A stretch of 64,000 nucleotides of DNA from Streptomyces sp. DHE7-1 (GTDB lineage Bacteria > Actinomycetota > Actinomycetes > Streptomycetales > Streptomycetaceae): positions 5,114,001 through 5,178,000 of the forward strand of contig JACJDG010000003.1 in assembly GCA_016432725.1 (NCBI GenBank), given 5' to 3'. Under the pieces are notes generated by a model that worked only from the letters and a program-made list of their open reading frames with translations, had not been told where the DNA came from and searched no databases. The translations under genes and the position numbers were made by a program. Position 1 is the stretch's first letter, and each line of letters opens with the position of its first letter. This document shows, one piece after another, positions 53,105 to 61,331 of the stretch.

Positions 53105-53225
53105 CCGGGCGGGGCCGGCGCGCACCGTCGCCGCCCACGGCACCGGGCCGTGCGGGCAGCACAGGACCGTGCGGGCCCGGGCCGGCGCGGGGCGCGGCTG
53201 TTCCTGCGCCCGTACCCGGCCACGG

Positions 53226-53968
53226 CTACCCGGCCGCCGTCGGCAGGGCGCCCGTGCCGGGGTCGCGGCCGGTCAGGCAGTACGTGCCGCCGGCCGGGTC
53301 GCGCATCACCGTCCAGTGCGGCCCGTCCTGGACGTGGGTGGCGCCCAGCCGCTCGTGCCGGGTCCGGACCGCGCCGATGTCCGCGCAGGCGAGGTCGAGG
53401 TGGGCGGAGGGCGGACGGTCGTCGTCGAGCCGCTGGAGCAGGATCCGCACCGGTTGACCGGCCGGCGGCCTGAGCACCCTGAACTCCGGCCTGGACCCGG
53501 TCAGCAGGTCCCAGCCGGTCAGCGACGCCCAGAAGGCGCTCTCGGCGTCGAACCCGGAGGGCGGGACGTCCAGGCACACCTGGTCCAGACGGCTGCCCCC
53601 GACCACCGGCGGCCGCACCTTCTCCCCCTGCCAGGCCCCGGCACAGAACGGCTGCCCGCCCGGGGAGCGCAGCACGGCCCAATCCGAGTGATCGGCGACC
53701 GTCACCGCGCCGAGTCCGGCGGCAGTCGCCATGAACGCCCGCACGTCGTCGACGAAGAAGTCCGGATGGGCCCCGCCGTCCCCGTCGAGGACCCCTGCAG
53801 CTTCAGGCAGGGGTCCGCGCCGTCCGGCAGCAGCGTCACGAACTCCTGCCGCTCGCCGCGGAATCCGGAGAGCCGGGTGCCCGTGACGGCCGTCCAGAAG
53901 GCCTGGGCCTCGGCGAGACGGCCGAAGGGGCGGTCGGCGAATACGTAGGTCCAGCGGATGGTGTCCAT
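53226..53968 (-). CDS. Two-domain VOC-fold (glyoxalase/bleomycin-resistance) protein; frameshifted in this sequence
   Basis: ATG 53968 starts MDTIRWTYVFADRPFGRLAE, the first VOC domain, running to CLKLQG where the frame is lost at CCCC 53792-53795 (one base missing). It resumes as FMATAAGLGAVTVADHSDW, and a second VOC domain (LDQVCLDVPPSGFDAESAFWASLTGWD, then AHLDLACADIGAVRTRHERLGAT) follows to 53226. Restored length about 247 aa. Tandem VOC domains often form the metal site across domains; ligand unknown. Confidence 0.82.
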
Positions 53969-54011
53969 GGCCGGGATCGTAGGGCGCCGGCCGCGTCGGC
54001 CGCGCGGAGTC

Positions 54012-54467
54012 TCAGCCCGCCTCGGGGTCCACGGGCCAGCGGCCCGCACTGGGGTCCGCGGGCCGCTGGAGGAACCGCAGCATGTTCCCGGCCGGGTCGC
54101 GGAACGCGCAGTCCCGCACCCCGTACGGCTGGTCCGTCGGCTCCTGCAGCACATCGCCGCCGGCCTCCCGGACCCGCTCGTACAGCGCGTCGCAGTCGGC
54201 GGTGGTGAAGATGACGCCGCGCAGCAGCCCCTTGGCGAGCAGTTCGGCGATCGCCTGCTTGTCCGCCGGGGAGATGTCCGGGCTCGCGCCCGGCGGCTCC
54301 AGCACGATCTCCACGTCCGGCTGCAGCGGCGAGCCCACGGTGACCCACCGCATCCCCTCGAAGCCCACGTCGTTGCGGACCTCCATGCCGAGCACGTCAC
54401 AGTAGAAGTGGAGCGCCTTGTCGTGGTCGTCCACGGCGATGAAGCACTGCTTGAGTTTCAGGTCCAT
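54012..54467 (-). CDS. VOC-family protein
   Basis: Predicted 151 aa from ATG 54467 (MDLKLKQCFIAVDDHDKALHFY). The beta-alpha-beta VOC signature appears twice (DKALHFYCDVLGMEVRND and FTTADCDALYERVREAGGDVLQEP), ending with the DPAGNMLRFLQR glutamate/arginine-region of the family. It is preceded on the same strand by an AraC-type regulator gene, 93 nt upstream, the likely two-gene unit. Substrate unknown. Confidence 0.9.
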   Translation of the reverse strand: MDLKLKQCFIAVDDHDKALHFYCDVLGMEVRNDVGFEGMRWVTVGSPLQPDVEIVLEPPGASPDISPADKQAIAELLAKGLLRGVIFTTADCDALYERVREAGGDVLQEPTDQPYGVRDCAFRDPAGNMLRFLQRPADPSAGRWPVDPEAG

Positions 54468-54559
54468 GGCCTCACGCTAGGCGCAACCGGACCGCCCCGC
54501 GCGGAAGTCCCGGCCGAAGTGATCGCCGGAGCGCGGGCCGGAGTACGGGCCCGGGCCGT

Positions 54560-54958
54560 TCAGTACGGCCTGCGGCGCGGCCGGGTGAAGGAGCGCGCCA
54601 CGCAGGAGGGGATCACCGCGCTCTCCTCGTGGGTGCGGGCCCGGTAGGCGCTCGGCGTCTGGCCGACCAGCTCGGTGAACCGGGAGCTGAAGGAGCCGAG
54701 GGAGGTGCAGCCGACGGCGAAGCACACCTCGGTCACCGTCAGGTCTCCGCGCCGCAGCAGCGCCTTGGCCCGCTCCACCCGGCGGGTCATCAGATAGCTG
54801 TACGGCGTCTCCCCGTACGCCTTGCGGAAGCTGCGCTGGAAGTGGCCGGGCGACATGTGGGCGCCACGGGCCAGCTCGGTCATGTCGAGCGGCTCGGCGT
54901 ACTCGCGGTCCATGCGGTCGCGCACCCGCCGCAGCCGTACCAGGTCCTCCAGGCTCAT
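54560..54958 (-). CDS. AraC-family transcriptional regulator (DNA-binding domain only)
   Basis: Predicted 132 aa from ATG 54958 (MSLEDLVRLRRVRDRMDREYAEP). Both helix-turn-helices are present: DMTELARGAHMSPGHFQRSFRKAYGETPYSYL and LTVTEVCFAVGCTSLGSFSSRF. There is no sensor domain; the tail after residue 108 is basic. It lies upstream of the VOC gene on the same strand, probably its regulator. A longer frame is open upstream but looks non-coding. Confidence 0.88.
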   Translation of the reverse strand: MSLEDLVRLRRVRDRMDREYAEPLDMTELARGAHMSPGHFQRSFRKAYGETPYSYLMTRRVERAKALLRRGDLTVTEVCFAVGCTSLGSFSSRFTELVGQTPSAYRARTHEESAVIPSCVARSFTRPRRRPY

Positions 54959-54997
54959 CCGGACAGCTTGGCACGGCGCGACTGCGATACTCCAGCC

Positions 54998-55516
54998 ATG
55001 AACACGGGGACGGCGGCGGGCGGCAGGCGGGCGGACACGGCTCCGGAGGAACTCGCCGCGCACTGGTCGACGCGGTCCGCGACGGCCGCGGACATCGAGA
55101 CGATCGCCGAGCTGCGGGCCGAGGTGATGCGCCCGGACCTGGAACGCCTCGGACGCTACGACGACCACCGGGTCCGGCAGCGGCTGCGGGACTCCTTCTC
55201 CACCCGGTACACGTCGGTGATCCTGATCGGCGGCGAGTTCGCCGGCTGCGTCACGGTCCGGCCCGCCGCCGGGGACCGGCAGTGGCTCGAGCACTTCTAC
55301 CTCGCCCCGCGGCACCAGGGCCGGGGGCTCGGCTCCGCCGTCCTGCGCGCCGTGCTGGAGCGCGCCGACGCCCGAGGGGCGACCGTCGCGCTGGACGTCC
55401 TGCGGGGCAGCGCCGCCCGCAGGCTCTACGAGCGCCACGGCTTCGTCGTGGAGGTCGAGGACCCGGTCGACGTGTTCATGGTGCGCCCGCCCGGCGGGAT
55501 CGGTCTCCCGCTGTAG
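54998..55516 (+). CDS. GNAT-family N-acetyltransferase
   Basis: Predicted 172 aa from ATG 54998 (MNTGTAAGGRRADTAPEELAAHW). The acetyl-CoA site is LEHFYLAPRHQGRGLGSAVLRAVLERA (Q-x-x-G-x-G), followed by VALDVLRGSAARRLYERHGFVVEVEDP. Substrate not predictable. Divergent from the AraC gene by 39 bp. Confidence 0.9.
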   Translation: MNTGTAAGGRRADTAPEELAAHWSTRSATAADIETIAELRAEVMRPDLERLGRYDDHRVRQRLRDSFSTRYTSVILIGGEFAGCVTVRPAAGDRQWLEHFYLAPRHQGRGLGSAVLRAVLERADARGATVALDVLRGSAARRLYERHGFVVEVEDPVDVFMVRPPGGIGLPL

Positions 55517-55563
55517 GTCCGCGGCCCGATCCGCCGGGCGCCGCCGCGTGCCAGCCTCGTGCC

Positions 55564-56001
55564 ATGACGCATTCCTGGCCCGGCCACCTCGATGTGGGAG
55601 CGGTCCGGTTCGCCCGGCCGACCGCGCACTACGACGACGTCGTGGTCTTCTACCGCGACGTCCTAGGTCTACCCGTGCTCGCCCAGTGGCGCGGCCACGC
55701 GGGCTACGACGGCATCGTCCTCGGTCTGCCCGGCACCCCGGTGCACATGGAACTCCTCCAGCACGGCGATCCGCCCCGCATCCCCGAGCCGCACCCGGAG
55801 AACCAGCTCGTGCTGTACCTGCGCGGCCCCGGGGCCGTGGCCGCCGCCGCCCGCCGGCTGACCGGGCACGGCCACAGCCCGGTCCCCGCCGCGAACCCCT
55901 ACTGGACCGAACGCGGCGCCGTCCTCTTCGAGGACCCGGACGGCTGGCAGGTCGTACTGGCGCCCTGGGTCTTCGGCGAGGATCCGCCACCGGCGGTCTG
56001 A
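55564..56001 (+). CDS. VOC-family protein
   Basis: Predicted 145 aa from ATG 55564 (MTHSWPGHLDVGAVRFARPTAHY). VOC motifs: TAHYDDVVVFYRDVLGLPVLAQ, then MELLQHGDPPRIPEPHPENQLVLY and FEDPDGWQVVLAPWVFG. Single domain; would dimerise to form the metal site. Same direction as the GNAT gene, 47 nt apart, and convergent with sodN. Confidence 0.9.
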   Translation: MTHSWPGHLDVGAVRFARPTAHYDDVVVFYRDVLGLPVLAQWRGHAGYDGIVLGLPGTPVHMELLQHGDPPRIPEPHPENQLVLYLRGPGAVAAAARRLTGHGHSPVPAANPYWTERGAVLFEDPDGWQVVLAPWVFGEDPPPAV

Positions 56002-56037
56002 CCGGCGGTCTGACCAGAGCGACCGGCGCGCCAAAGA

Positions 56038-56091
56038 CCGCACCCGGACCGCCGGCCCGCCCTGGCGGGCGTGCTGACGATCCGGGTGCGG
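56038..56091. terminator. Long hairpin between VOC gene and sodN
   Basis: CCGCACCCGGA (56038-56048) pairs with TCCGGGTGCGG (56081-56091), with an inner hairpin GCCCGCC-CT-GGCGGGC. It lies between the two convergent genes and is a likely bidirectional terminator. Confidence 0.7.
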
Positions 56092-56143
56092 GGAGGCGGA
56101 CCTGGCGACCTGGAAAAACGGGTCACAAGGCGTGATCGTGAGA

Positions 56144-56539
56144 TCAGGCCTTCTTGGTCTCCCAGAAGATCTTGTCGATCTGCGCGATGTAGTCCAGCGC
56201 CTTCTGGCCCGTCGCCGGGTCGGTGGACGCCTTGGCGGCCGAGAGGGCCTTCAGGGTGTCGTTGACCAGCTGGTGCAGCTCCGGGTACTTCTCGAAGTGC
56301 GGGGGCTTGAAGTAGTCGCTCCACAGCACGGAGACGTGGTGCTTCGCCAGCTCGGCGCGCTGCTCCTTGATGACGGTGGCACGCGCCTGGAAGTGCGGGT
56401 CGTCATTGCCGGCCATCTTCTCCTGGACGGCCTTCACCGACTCCGCCTCGATGCGGGCCTGGGCCGGGTCGTACACGCCGCAGGGCAGGTCGCAGTGCGC
56501 GCTGACCTTGACCTTGGGGGCAAACAGGCGGGAAAGCAT
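56144..56539 (-). CDS. sodN: Nickel-containing superoxide dismutase
   Basis: Predicted 131 aa from ATG 56539. The 14-residue propeptide MLSRLFAPKVKVSA is followed by the nickel hook HCDLPCGVYDPAQ, whose His1, Cys2 and Cys6 bind nickel after cleavage. The rest is the four-helix bundle (VKAVQEKMAGNDDPHFQARATVIKEQ and LVNDTLKALSAAKAS). It dismutates superoxide in the cytoplasm. Length equals known enzymes. The processing protease SodX is divergent, 144 bp away, as usual. The propeptide identity means no signal peptide. Expression follows nickel supply in streptomycetes. Confidence 0.97.
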   Translation of the reverse strand: MLSRLFAPKVKVSAHCDLPCGVYDPAQARIEAESVKAVQEKMAGNDDPHFQARATVIKEQRAELAKHHVSVLWSDYFKPPHFEKYPELHQLVNDTLKALSAAKASTDPATGQKALDYIAQIDKIFWETKKA

Positions 56540-56683
56540 GGAGCATTCCTTCCTCGTGATCGTCTTCTCAGGTGCGACATTACTCCCTGAGGGACCTGTT
56601 TTCGTGAGTGCCCCCTAGGGCTTAGGACAAAAGTCCAGGGTCACACTGGGACTGGTGGAGGAACGGACCGGGGAGGTGCCGGG

Positions 56684-57117
56684 ATGCCGGAGCTGTCGCA
56701 GGAGAGCGAGCGGGGGAGGACCGGGGCGCCCTTCGGGCTGGCCGAGGTGACGGGTCCGTCCATGGTGCCCACGCTGCGTCACGGGGACCGGCTGCTCCTG
56801 CAGTACGGGGCGGCGGTCCGGCCGGGGACGTCGTGGTGCTGCGGCACCCCTTCCAACAGGACCTGCTCGTCGTCAAGCGTGCCGCCGAGCGACGCGAGGG
56901 CGGCTGGTGGGTGCTCGGGGACAACCCCTACGCCGGTGGGGACAGCACCGACTACGGAGTGGTGCCCGACGAACTCGTCCTGGGCAGGGCGAGGCTGCGG
57001 TACCGGCCGCCGCGGCCGGGTCAGCGTTCGCCGCTGGCGCTCGCTCGCTGGGCGTTCTCCGCGGTGCGGCCGCTGTTCGCCGACCGGTCGGCCTCCAGGC
57101 GTTTGCGGGCCCGGTAG
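56684..57117 (+). CDS. sodX: Nickel-SOD maturation protease SodX; frameshifted in this sequence
   Basis: ATG 56684 gives MPELSQESERGRTGAPFGLAE, then the signal-peptidase-like serine in VTGPSMVPTLRHGDRLLL. The frame breaks at GGGG 56821-56824 (GAAVRPG-DVVVLRHPFQ), one base missing, and continues in the -1 frame with the catalytic lysine in LLVVKRAAERREGG and GDNPYAGGDSTDYG. The protein lacks the transmembrane anchor of normal signal peptidase I, as expected for a cytoplasmic protease that removes the SodN propeptide. Restored length about 144 aa. Its last 97 nt overlap the convergent CGNR gene. Confidence 0.88.
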
Positions 57118-57650
57118 GCGGCCACGTTGGCGCGGGTCGCGCAGCGGTCGGAGCAGTAGCGCCGGGATCGGTTCGTGGAGGTGTCGAGGTAGGCGTTGCG
57201 GCACGGGGCCGCCTGGCACAGGCCCAGCCGGTCGACGCCGTACTCGGTCAGGTGGAAGGCGAGGCCCATCGCCGCGATGGCCGCGTAGCCGGCGGTGGCG
57301 TTGGAGGGGTGGTCGGCCAGGTGCATGTGCCACAGCGGGCGGCCGTCCTCGTCGCGGTGGTCGTGGCCGGAGATCTGCGGGCTGACCGGGAACTCCAGCA
57401 GCAGTGAGTTGAGAAGGTCGACCGCAAGGGTCTCGTCGCCCACGTCGGCCGCCTCGAAGACCGAACGCAGCCGGGCCCGCACCGAGCGGAAGCGGGTGAC
57501 GTCGGCGTCGGCGGCCCGGCGGGCCGCCGAGGCGTTGGCGCCGAAGAGGTCGCGGACGGCCTCGACCGACGTCAGGGAGTCCTTGCCCCGGACCGGCTCC
57601 TCGCTGTTGACGAGACGTACGGCGTAATCCGAGTAATAGGCCAGTTCCAC
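57021..57650 (-). CDS. ABATE-domain CGNR zinc-finger regulator
   Basis: Predicted 209 aa from ATG 57650 (MELAYYSDYAVRLVNSEEPVRG). The first 140 residues are the ABATE/putative stress-induced region (VRARLRSVFEAADVGDETLAVDLLNSLL); the C-terminus holds the CGNR zinc finger: LCQAAPCRNAYLDTSTNRSRRYCSDRCATRANVAAYRARK. The four cysteines are intact. Such proteins are thought to regulate transcription. The last codons overlap the 3' end of sodX on the opposite strand by 97 bp, an unusually long convergent overlap. Confidence 0.9.
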   Translation of the reverse strand: MELAYYSDYAVRLVNSEEPVRGKDSLTSVEAVRDLFGANASAARRAADADVTRFRSVRARLRSVFEAADVGDETLAVDLLNSLLLEFPVSPQISGHDHRDEDGRPLWHMHLADHPSNATAGYAAIAAMGLAFHLTEYGVDRLGLCQAAPCRNAYLDTSTNRSRRYCSDRCATRANVAAYRARKRLEADRSANSGRTAENAQRASASGER

Positions 57651-57750
57651 TTGTAGTCCTTACGGAGGCGCTCTATGGTCGTGTCTGCGGTCGGGTAACA
57701 GCCGGTCGTGCTTCCAGGGTATTACGCGTGCGTGAGGAGACGGGGCTTCC

Positions 57751-58515
57751 ATGACCACCAGTACCAGTACCGGAACCGACTGGGCCGCCTGGCAGGAGAG
57801 CTGGGACCGGCAGCAGGAGTGGTACATGCCGGACCGCGAGGAGCGGTTCCGCGTCATGCTCGACATGGTGGAGGCGCTCGTCGGCACCGCGCCGCGCGTC
57901 CTCGACCTCGCCTGCGGCACCGGCACCATCACCGCCCGGCTGCTGGCCCGCTTCCCCGACGCCACCAGCACCGGGGTCGACCTCGACCCGGCCCTGCTCG
58001 CCATCGCCCGCGGCACCTTCGAGGGCGACGACCGCGTCTCCTTCGTCACCGCCGACCTCAAGGACCCCGACTGGCCGGCTCGGCTGCCGTACGACTCCTA
58101 CGACGCGGTGCTGACCGCCACGGCCCTGCACTGGCTGCACAGCGAACCCCTCGCGGCACTCTACGGACGGCTCGCGGAGCTGGTGCGCGCCGGTGGTGTG
58201 TTCATGAACGCGGACCACATGATCGACGAGAGCACCCCGCGGATCAACGCGGCCGAACGCGCCCAGCGGCACGCCCGCATGGATCAGGCCAAGCGGGACG
58301 GCGCGCTGGACTGGGCCGAGTGGTGGCGGGTGGCCGCCGAGGACCCGGTCCTGGCCGAGCCGACCGCCCGCCGCTTCGAGATCTACGGCGAGCACGCCGA
58401 CGGCGACATGCCGTCCCCGGCGTGGCACGCGCGCGTACTGCGCGAGAAGGGCTTCGAGGAGGCCCGCCCGGTGTGGAGCTCGCCCTCGGACACGCTGCTG
58501 CTCGCGGTGAGGTGA
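57751..58515 (+). CDS. Class I SAM-dependent methyltransferase
   Basis: Predicted 254 aa from ATG 57751 (MTTSTSTGTDWAAWQESWDRQQ). SAM motif I is VLDLACGTGTITARLLARFPD, the acidic loop TGVDLDPALLAIARG follows, then motif II/III VSFVTADLKDPDW and SYDAVLTATALHWLH. The substrate domain is at the C-terminus. It is divergent from the CGNR gene; substrate unknown. A perfect long hairpin ends the unit. Confidence 0.9.
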   Translation: MTTSTSTGTDWAAWQESWDRQQEWYMPDREERFRVMLDMVEALVGTAPRVLDLACGTGTITARLLARFPDATSTGVDLDPALLAIARGTFEGDDRVSFVTADLKDPDWPARLPYDSYDAVLTATALHWLHSEPLAALYGRLAELVRAGGVFMNADHMIDESTPRINAAERAQRHARMDQAKRDGALDWAEWWRVAAEDPVLAEPTARRFEIYGEHADGDMPSPAWHARVLREKGFEEARPVWSSPSDTLLLAVR

Positions 58516-58530
58516 GACCACGCCGAACGG

Positions 58531-58574
58531 CGGAAGAGGGGCGGTACGGAAAATTCCGTACCGCCCCTCTTCCG
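58531..58574. terminator. Perfect bidirectional terminator between methyltransferase and ABC gene
   Basis: A 21-bp perfect stem (left arm 58531-58551, right arm 58554-58574) with a 2-nt AA loop, ending in CTTCCG, lies 16 nt after the methyltransferase stop and 19 nt before the convergent ABC ATPase end. Confidence 0.92.
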
Positions 58575-58592
58575 GTGAGACCCCGCGGAGTC

Positions 58593-59396
58593 TCAGAGCA
58601 CCTTGGACAGGAACGACTGGGTCCGCTCGTGCTGGGGATTGGTCAGGACGTCGCGGGGATGGCCGGATTCGACCACCACACCTCCGTCCATGAACACCAG
58701 GCTGTCGCCCACCTCGCGGGCGAAGCCCATCTCGTGGGTGACGACGACCATCGTCATGCCGGACTCGGCGAGGTCGCGCATGACGTCCAGGACGTCACCG
58801 ACCAGCTCCGGGTCGAGGGCAGAGGTCGGCTCGTCGAACAGCATCAGCTTCGGGTCCATGGCCAGCGCCCGGGCGATCGCCACCCGCTGCTGCTGGCCGC
58901 CGGAGAGCTGCGAGGGGTAGTTCCCGGCCTTGTCGGCGAGGCCCACCCGCTCCAGGAGCTGCATCGCGCGCTCCTTGGCCTGGGCCCTGCCGACGCCCTT
59001 GACCTGGACCGGCGCCTCGATGACGTTCTCCGCCGCCGTCATGTGCGGGAACAGGTTGAAGCGCTGGAAGACCATGCCGATGTCCCGGCGCTTGAGCGCG
59101 ACCTCGCTGTCCTTCAGCTCGTACAGCTTCTCGCCCTTCTGACGGTAGCCGACCAGCTCGCCGTCCACGTAGAGACGGCCCGCGTTGATCTTCTCCAGGT
59201 GGTTGATGCACCTCAGGAAGGTCGACTTGCCGGAGCCGGAGGGGCCGATGAGGCAGAACACCTCACCCTGCTTGACCTCCAGGTCGATGCCCTTGAGCAC
59301 CTCGACGTGGCCGAAGGACTTGTGAACGCCCTCCGCCTTGACCATCGAGGCCGTTCCCGTGGGGACGGCGTCACTCTTGCTCAGCTTGTCGGTCAT
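58593..59396 (-). CDS. Polar amino acid ABC transporter, ATP-binding subunit
   Basis: Predicted 267 aa from ATG 59396 (MTDKLSKSDAVPTGTAS), overlapping the permease stop by 4 nt. Walker A GPSGSGKSTFLRCINHLE, Q loop MVFQRFNLFPHMT, signature QLSGGQQQRVAIARALA, Walker B LMLFDEPTSALDPE and the switch histidine VVVTHEMGFA are all present. It belongs to the GlnQ/HisP-type subfamily driving uptake of glutamine, glutamate or similar polar amino acids. Third gene of the operon reading from the binding protein. Confidence 0.95.
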   Translation of the reverse strand: MTDKLSKSDAVPTGTASMVKAEGVHKSFGHVEVLKGIDLEVKQGEVFCLIGPSGSGKSTFLRCINHLEKINAGRLYVDGELVGYRQKGEKLYELKDSEVALKRRDIGMVFQRFNLFPHMTAAENVIEAPVQVKGVGRAQAKERAMQLLERVGLADKAGNYPSQLSGGQQQRVAIARALAMDPKLMLFDEPTSALDPELVGDVLDVMRDLAESGMTMVVVTHEMGFAREVGDSLVFMDGGVVVESGHPRDVLTNPQHERTQSFLSKVL

Positions 59397-60334
59397 GCGC
59401 CCACCGCTCCCCTCGGGCCGCCCAGCGACAGCACGTTCGCCCGCACCTTCTGCCACGGGGTCGGCGGCAGCTGGCGGCTGGAGCCGCGGGCGTAGTAGCG
59501 CTCGATGTAGTACTGGCCCACGCTCAGCACCGAGGTCATGATCAGGTACCAGGCCGCGGCCAGGAAGTACATCTCCACCGGAGCACCGGAGTTCTGGCCG
59601 ATGTCCTGGGCGAAGCGGAACAACTCGGGATACTGGACGGCCGCCACGAGCGAGGTCGTCTTCAGCATGTTGATCACTTCGTTGCCCGTGGGCGGCACGA
59701 TCACGCGCATCGCCTGCGGGATGACGATCCGCCGCAGCGTCTTGCTGTGGCTCATACCGAGGGCGTGCGCCGCCTCGGTCTGGCCCTCGTCCACCGCGAG
59801 CAGGCCGGCCCGGCAGATCTCCGCCATGTACGCCGCCTCGTTCAGACCCAGGCCGAGCAGCGCCGTCAGCAACGGCGTCATGAAGTTCGACCAGTAGTCC
59901 TTGTAGAACGGCATCAGGTTGATGTACTCGAAGACCAGGCCCAGGTTGAACCAGAGGAAGAGCTGGACCAGGACCGGGGTGCCGCGGAAGAACCAGATGT
60001 AGAACCAGGCGATCGACGAGGTCACCGGGTTCTTCGACAGCCGCATCACCGCGAGGACGATGCCGCCCACGATGCCGATCAGCATCGACAGGACCGTCAG
60101 CAGGAGGGTCTTGCCGACACCCTTCATGATCCGGTCGTCGAAGAAGTAGTCCGGAACCGCGTGCCAGTTGATCTGGCCCTGGCCGAACGCGTAGATGATC
60201 GCGACGAGGAGCGCGATGGCGATGACGGCGGTGACGTACCGCCCGTAGTGCCGGACCGGGATCGCCTTGATGGCCTCCGGGCCGGCCGGGGGAGTGTGCT
60301 GCCCCCCGGCCGCCGACTTGTCGATGTCAGTCAC
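59393..60334 (-). CDS. Polar amino acid ABC transporter, permease subunit
   Basis: Predicted 313 aa from ATG 60334 (MTDIDKSAAGGQHTPPAGPEA). About six transmembrane helices follow a soluble 45-residue head (YVTAVIAIALLVAIIYAFG is the first). The GlnP/HisM-type coupling loop is EAAHALGMSHSKTLRRIVIPQAMRVIVPPTGNE in two segments, preceded by the GLNEAAYMAEICRAGL region. Only one permease is encoded, so it probably forms a homodimer. Lies between the ATPase and binding-protein genes. Confidence 0.95.
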   Translation of the reverse strand: MTDIDKSAAGGQHTPPAGPEAIKAIPVRHYGRYVTAVIAIALLVAIIYAFGQGQINWHAVPDYFFDDRIMKGVGKTLLLTVLSMLIGIVGGIVLAVMRLSKNPVTSSIAWFYIWFFRGTPVLVQLFLWFNLGLVFEYINLMPFYKDYWSNFMTPLLTALLGLGLNEAAYMAEICRAGLLAVDEGQTEAAHALGMSHSKTLRRIVIPQAMRVIVPPTGNEVINMLKTTSLVAAVQYPELFRFAQDIGQNSGAPVEMYFLAAAWYLIMTSVLSVGQYYIERYYARGSSRQLPPTPWQKVRANVLSLGGPRGAVGA

Positions 60335-60371
60335 GGGTGTTGCCTCTCAGTGGCCGCTTCGGGTCCGCGGG

Positions 60372-61331
60372 TCACTTGCCGCCGTTGATCACGGACTGCT
60401 TGACGGCGCCGTCCTGCGCGCCCCACTTCTCCAGGATCTTGCCGTACTCGCCGCTCTTGATGACGGCGTCCATCGCGGCCTGGAGAGCGTCCCGCAGCTG
60501 GGTGTCCTTCTTGGCCACGGCGATGCCGTACGGCGCGGCCTCGACCTGGTCGCCGACGACCTCGAAGTCCTTGCCGCCGCCGGAGGTCTTGACCGCGTAC
60601 GCGGCGACCGGGAAGTCGGCGGACACGGCGTCCGCGCCGCCCGAGCGCAGCCGGGTCTGGGCCTGCTGGTTGTCGTCGAAGGCCTCGATGGCGAGCTTCT
60701 TGCCGCTCGGACACTTCTTGGCCTGCTCCTTGGCCAGGTCCTCCGAAGTGGTGCCGCGCTGCACGGCGAGCTTCTTGCCGCAGAGGTCTTCCCAGGTGGT
60801 GATGCCCTTGGTGTCGCCCTTGCGGGTGTAGATGGAGACACCGGCGGTCAGGTAGTCGACGAAGTCGACGCCCTCGCCGACCTTCTTGCCGGTGTCCGGG
60901 TCGACGCCCTCCTGACGGTTCTTGTTGTCCGTCATCGCCGACATCGCGATGTCGTAGCGGTCCGAGCGCAGACCGGTGAGCAGACCGTCGAAGGTGCCGT
61001 TCTCGAACTGGAACTTCACCCCGAGCTGCTTGCCCAGGGCCGCCGCCAGGTCGGGGTCGAGACCGACGACGTTTCCGGAGTTGTCCTTGTACTCGACCGG
61101 GGCGTAGGCGATGTCCGACCCGACCCGGACGACGCCGCTGCTGCGGATGTCCTTGGGAAGCTTGTCGGCCAGCGGGGCGCTGCCGGCGGACGAGCTGCCG
61201 GAGTCGTTGCCGCTGTCCTTGGTCTGGTCACCGCAGCCGGTGAGCAGCAGGGCGCCTGCGACCGCGATCGCACCGACCGCAGCTAGCCGGGAGTGCGCGG
61301 CGGTCGTACGACGGGTGGAGCTTGCGGTCAT
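60372..61331 (-). CDS. Polar amino acid ABC transporter, substrate-binding lipoprotein
   Basis: Predicted 319 aa from ATG 61331 with GGAGGAACCACC upstream. Signal sequence and lipobox: VGAIAVAGALLLTGCGDQ, with the cysteine to be lipidated. A Ser/Gly linker follows, then the type-2 periplasmic-binding fold: SGVVRVGSDIAYAPVEYKD, VVGLDPDLAAALGKQLGV, GLRSDRYDIAMSAMTDN, and ending GEYGKILEKWGAQDGAV. It captures a polar amino acid outside the membrane for the permease; exact ligand not decidable from sequence. Confidence 0.95.
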   Translation of the reverse strand: MTASSTRRTTAAHSRLAAVGAIAVAGALLLTGCGDQTKDSGNDSGSSSAGSAPLADKLPKDIRSSGVVRVGSDIAYAPVEYKDNSGNVVGLDPDLAAALGKQLGVKFQFENGTFDGLLTGLRSDRYDIAMSAMTDNKNRQEGVDPDTGKKVGEGVDFVDYLTAGVSIYTRKGDTKGITTWEDLCGKKLAVQRGTTSEDLAKEQAKKCPSGKKLAIEAFDDNQQAQTRLRSGGADAVSADFPVAAYAVKTSGGGKDFEVVGDQVEAAPYGIAVAKKDTQLRDALQAAMDAVIKSGEYGKILEKWGAQDGAVKQSVINGGK

